DNA of 64,000 bases from positions 966,501-1,030,500 of the forward strand of contig NZ_CP017940.1 in NCBI RefSeq assembly GCF_002764115.1. Direction: 5' to 3'. Below, in pieces: positions 63,515 to 64,000 of this stretch (the first letter of the stretch is position 1; each line of letters opens with the position of its first letter). Made by a program: the position numbers and the translations under genes. The DNA comes from Phyllobacterium zundukense (GTDB taxonomy: Bacteria > Pseudomonadota > Alphaproteobacteria > Rhizobiales > Rhizobiaceae). Below the pieces are notes generated by a model. The model saw only the letters and a list, made by a program, of their open reading frames with translations. It had not been told where the DNA came from and searched no databases.

Positions 63515-63859
63515 CTACTCGAGCCATTCGGTGACGAAAACATCGTTGGCGTGGATATCGATCGTCTCGAGTGCGCCGGGTCCGAGGTTCTCGAATTTAT
63601 GCGGTGTATTGGCCGGCGAGACGACGATCTGGCCCTCCTGGGCGTCGATGATTTCGCCGCCGACCGTGAAGCGGGCGTGGCCTTTGCGGATGATGAATGT
63701 CTCGGTGTAGGGATGTTTGTGTAGGCGCGGACCAGCGCCGATACGTTCCTGGCAATTGAAGATGATCGATACATTGGTGCCATAGGGCCTGCCGGTGACT
63801 TCTCCCTGCCAAAGCTCCGGATGATGCGCCCAGACGTCGCGATCGATGACATGCGCCAT
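63515..63859 (-). CDS. Single-domain cupin protein
   Basis: 114 residues. The cupin motif 1 is GPRLHKHPYTETFIIRKG with two His and a Glu for metal binding, and motif 2 is VVSPANTPHKFENLG. Single-domain cupins of this kind include small dioxygenases, isomerases and sugar-binding proteins; nothing nearby specifies one. It converges on the DUF2461 gene with 6 bp between. Confidence 0.88.
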   Translation of the reverse strand: MAHVIDRDVWAHHPELWQGEVTGRPYGTNVSIIFNCQERIGAGPRLHKHPYTETFIIRKGHARFTVGGEIIDAQEGQIVVSPANTPHKFENLGPGALETIDIHANDVFVTEWLE

Positions 63860-64000
63860 GGCTTTTCTCCCTTTGATGCTCCCGAACGCAACCTATCTAC
63901 GGGTCATCGACGTGACAAGAAGGGCGAGGGCCGCGCCTCATTGCAGCAAGATTGATAGTATCGATCAACAAATCTCACGTGACAGCCCTGCGAACCTGGC

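Overview
The window looks like chromosomal DNA of an alphaproteobacterium of the order Hyphomicrobiales (Rhizobiales), near the Brucellaceae/Phyllobacteriaceae. The reasons are: a complete dcw (division and cell wall) cluster with rnpB directly upstream and the order mraZ to ftsZ, then lpxC, bamD, recN, ligA; an FtsZ with a very long Gln/Pro/Ala-rich linker; a bluB gene behind a cobalamin riboswitch; an ArsR-methyltransferase regulator next to metF; and btaA/btaB betaine-lipid genes. The species is not resolved. No tRNA, rRNA, CRISPR array, prophage or transposase gene was seen.

Layout. 1-7.1 kb: the 3' end of a UDP-glucose dehydrogenase gene faces a three-gene envelope-glycan cassette (GT-C transferase, small LAB_N membrane protein, polyprenyl-phosphate GT2). 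A three-gene metabolic operon follows (alpha/beta hydrolase, CaiB/BaiF CoA-transferase, TPP enzyme). 7.15-8.4 kb has no gene but carries an inverted pair of REP-like palindromes and a GC-rich segment able to form several hairpins. 8.4-16.9 kb: ettA, a MOSC protein, riboswitch-bluB, a DUF2293 protein, a SahR-like regulator with metF, a 28-residue membrane peptide, a frameshifted EamA transporter and an ornithine decarboxylase. 16.9-19.8 kb: a tandem duplication of a GDPD-type phosphodiesterase lipoprotein; the first copy has a frameshift in its signal peptide. 19.8-33.8 kb: murein hydrolases (MltB-type, GH25, an amidase, an SLT transglycosylase), btaBA, MarR and GNAT genes, a fused 5-oxoprolinase, and small envelope or unknown proteins.

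33.8-55.6 kb: rnpB and then the dcw cluster, all on the plus strand: mraZ, rsmH, ftsL, ftsI, murE, murF, mraY, murD, ftsW, murG, murC, murB, ddl, ftsQ, ftsA, ftsZ, lpxC. Most genes overlap or lie within about 50 bp, so they look like one or a few long transcripts. Together they make UDP-MurNAc-pentapeptide, convert it to lipid II, and build the divisome. 55.6-57.6 kb: a LysR/tautomerase/DUF4865 module (the last gene frameshifted) sits between lpxC and bamD. 57.8-64 kb: bamD, recN, ligA, a DUF2461 gene and a cupin gene.

The most interesting structure is a pair of 275-bp MITE-like elements (34357-34631 and 38648-38922) with terminal inverted repeats of about 33 bp, each bounded by TA. One lies between rnpB and the mraZ promoter. 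The other is inside the dcw operon, exactly in the ftsI stop codon: the target TA plus the first G of the element make the present TAG, and removing the element would leave TAA. Other regulatory structure includes TGGGN-type MraZ boxes on a 10-bp period, five GANTC (CcrM) sites in 129 bp before ddl-ftsQAZ, and a 20-bp near-perfect palindrome before the SahR-like gene. Three genes carry frameshifts, two of them explained by one extra G in a GGG run, so either gene decay or sequence error is possible.
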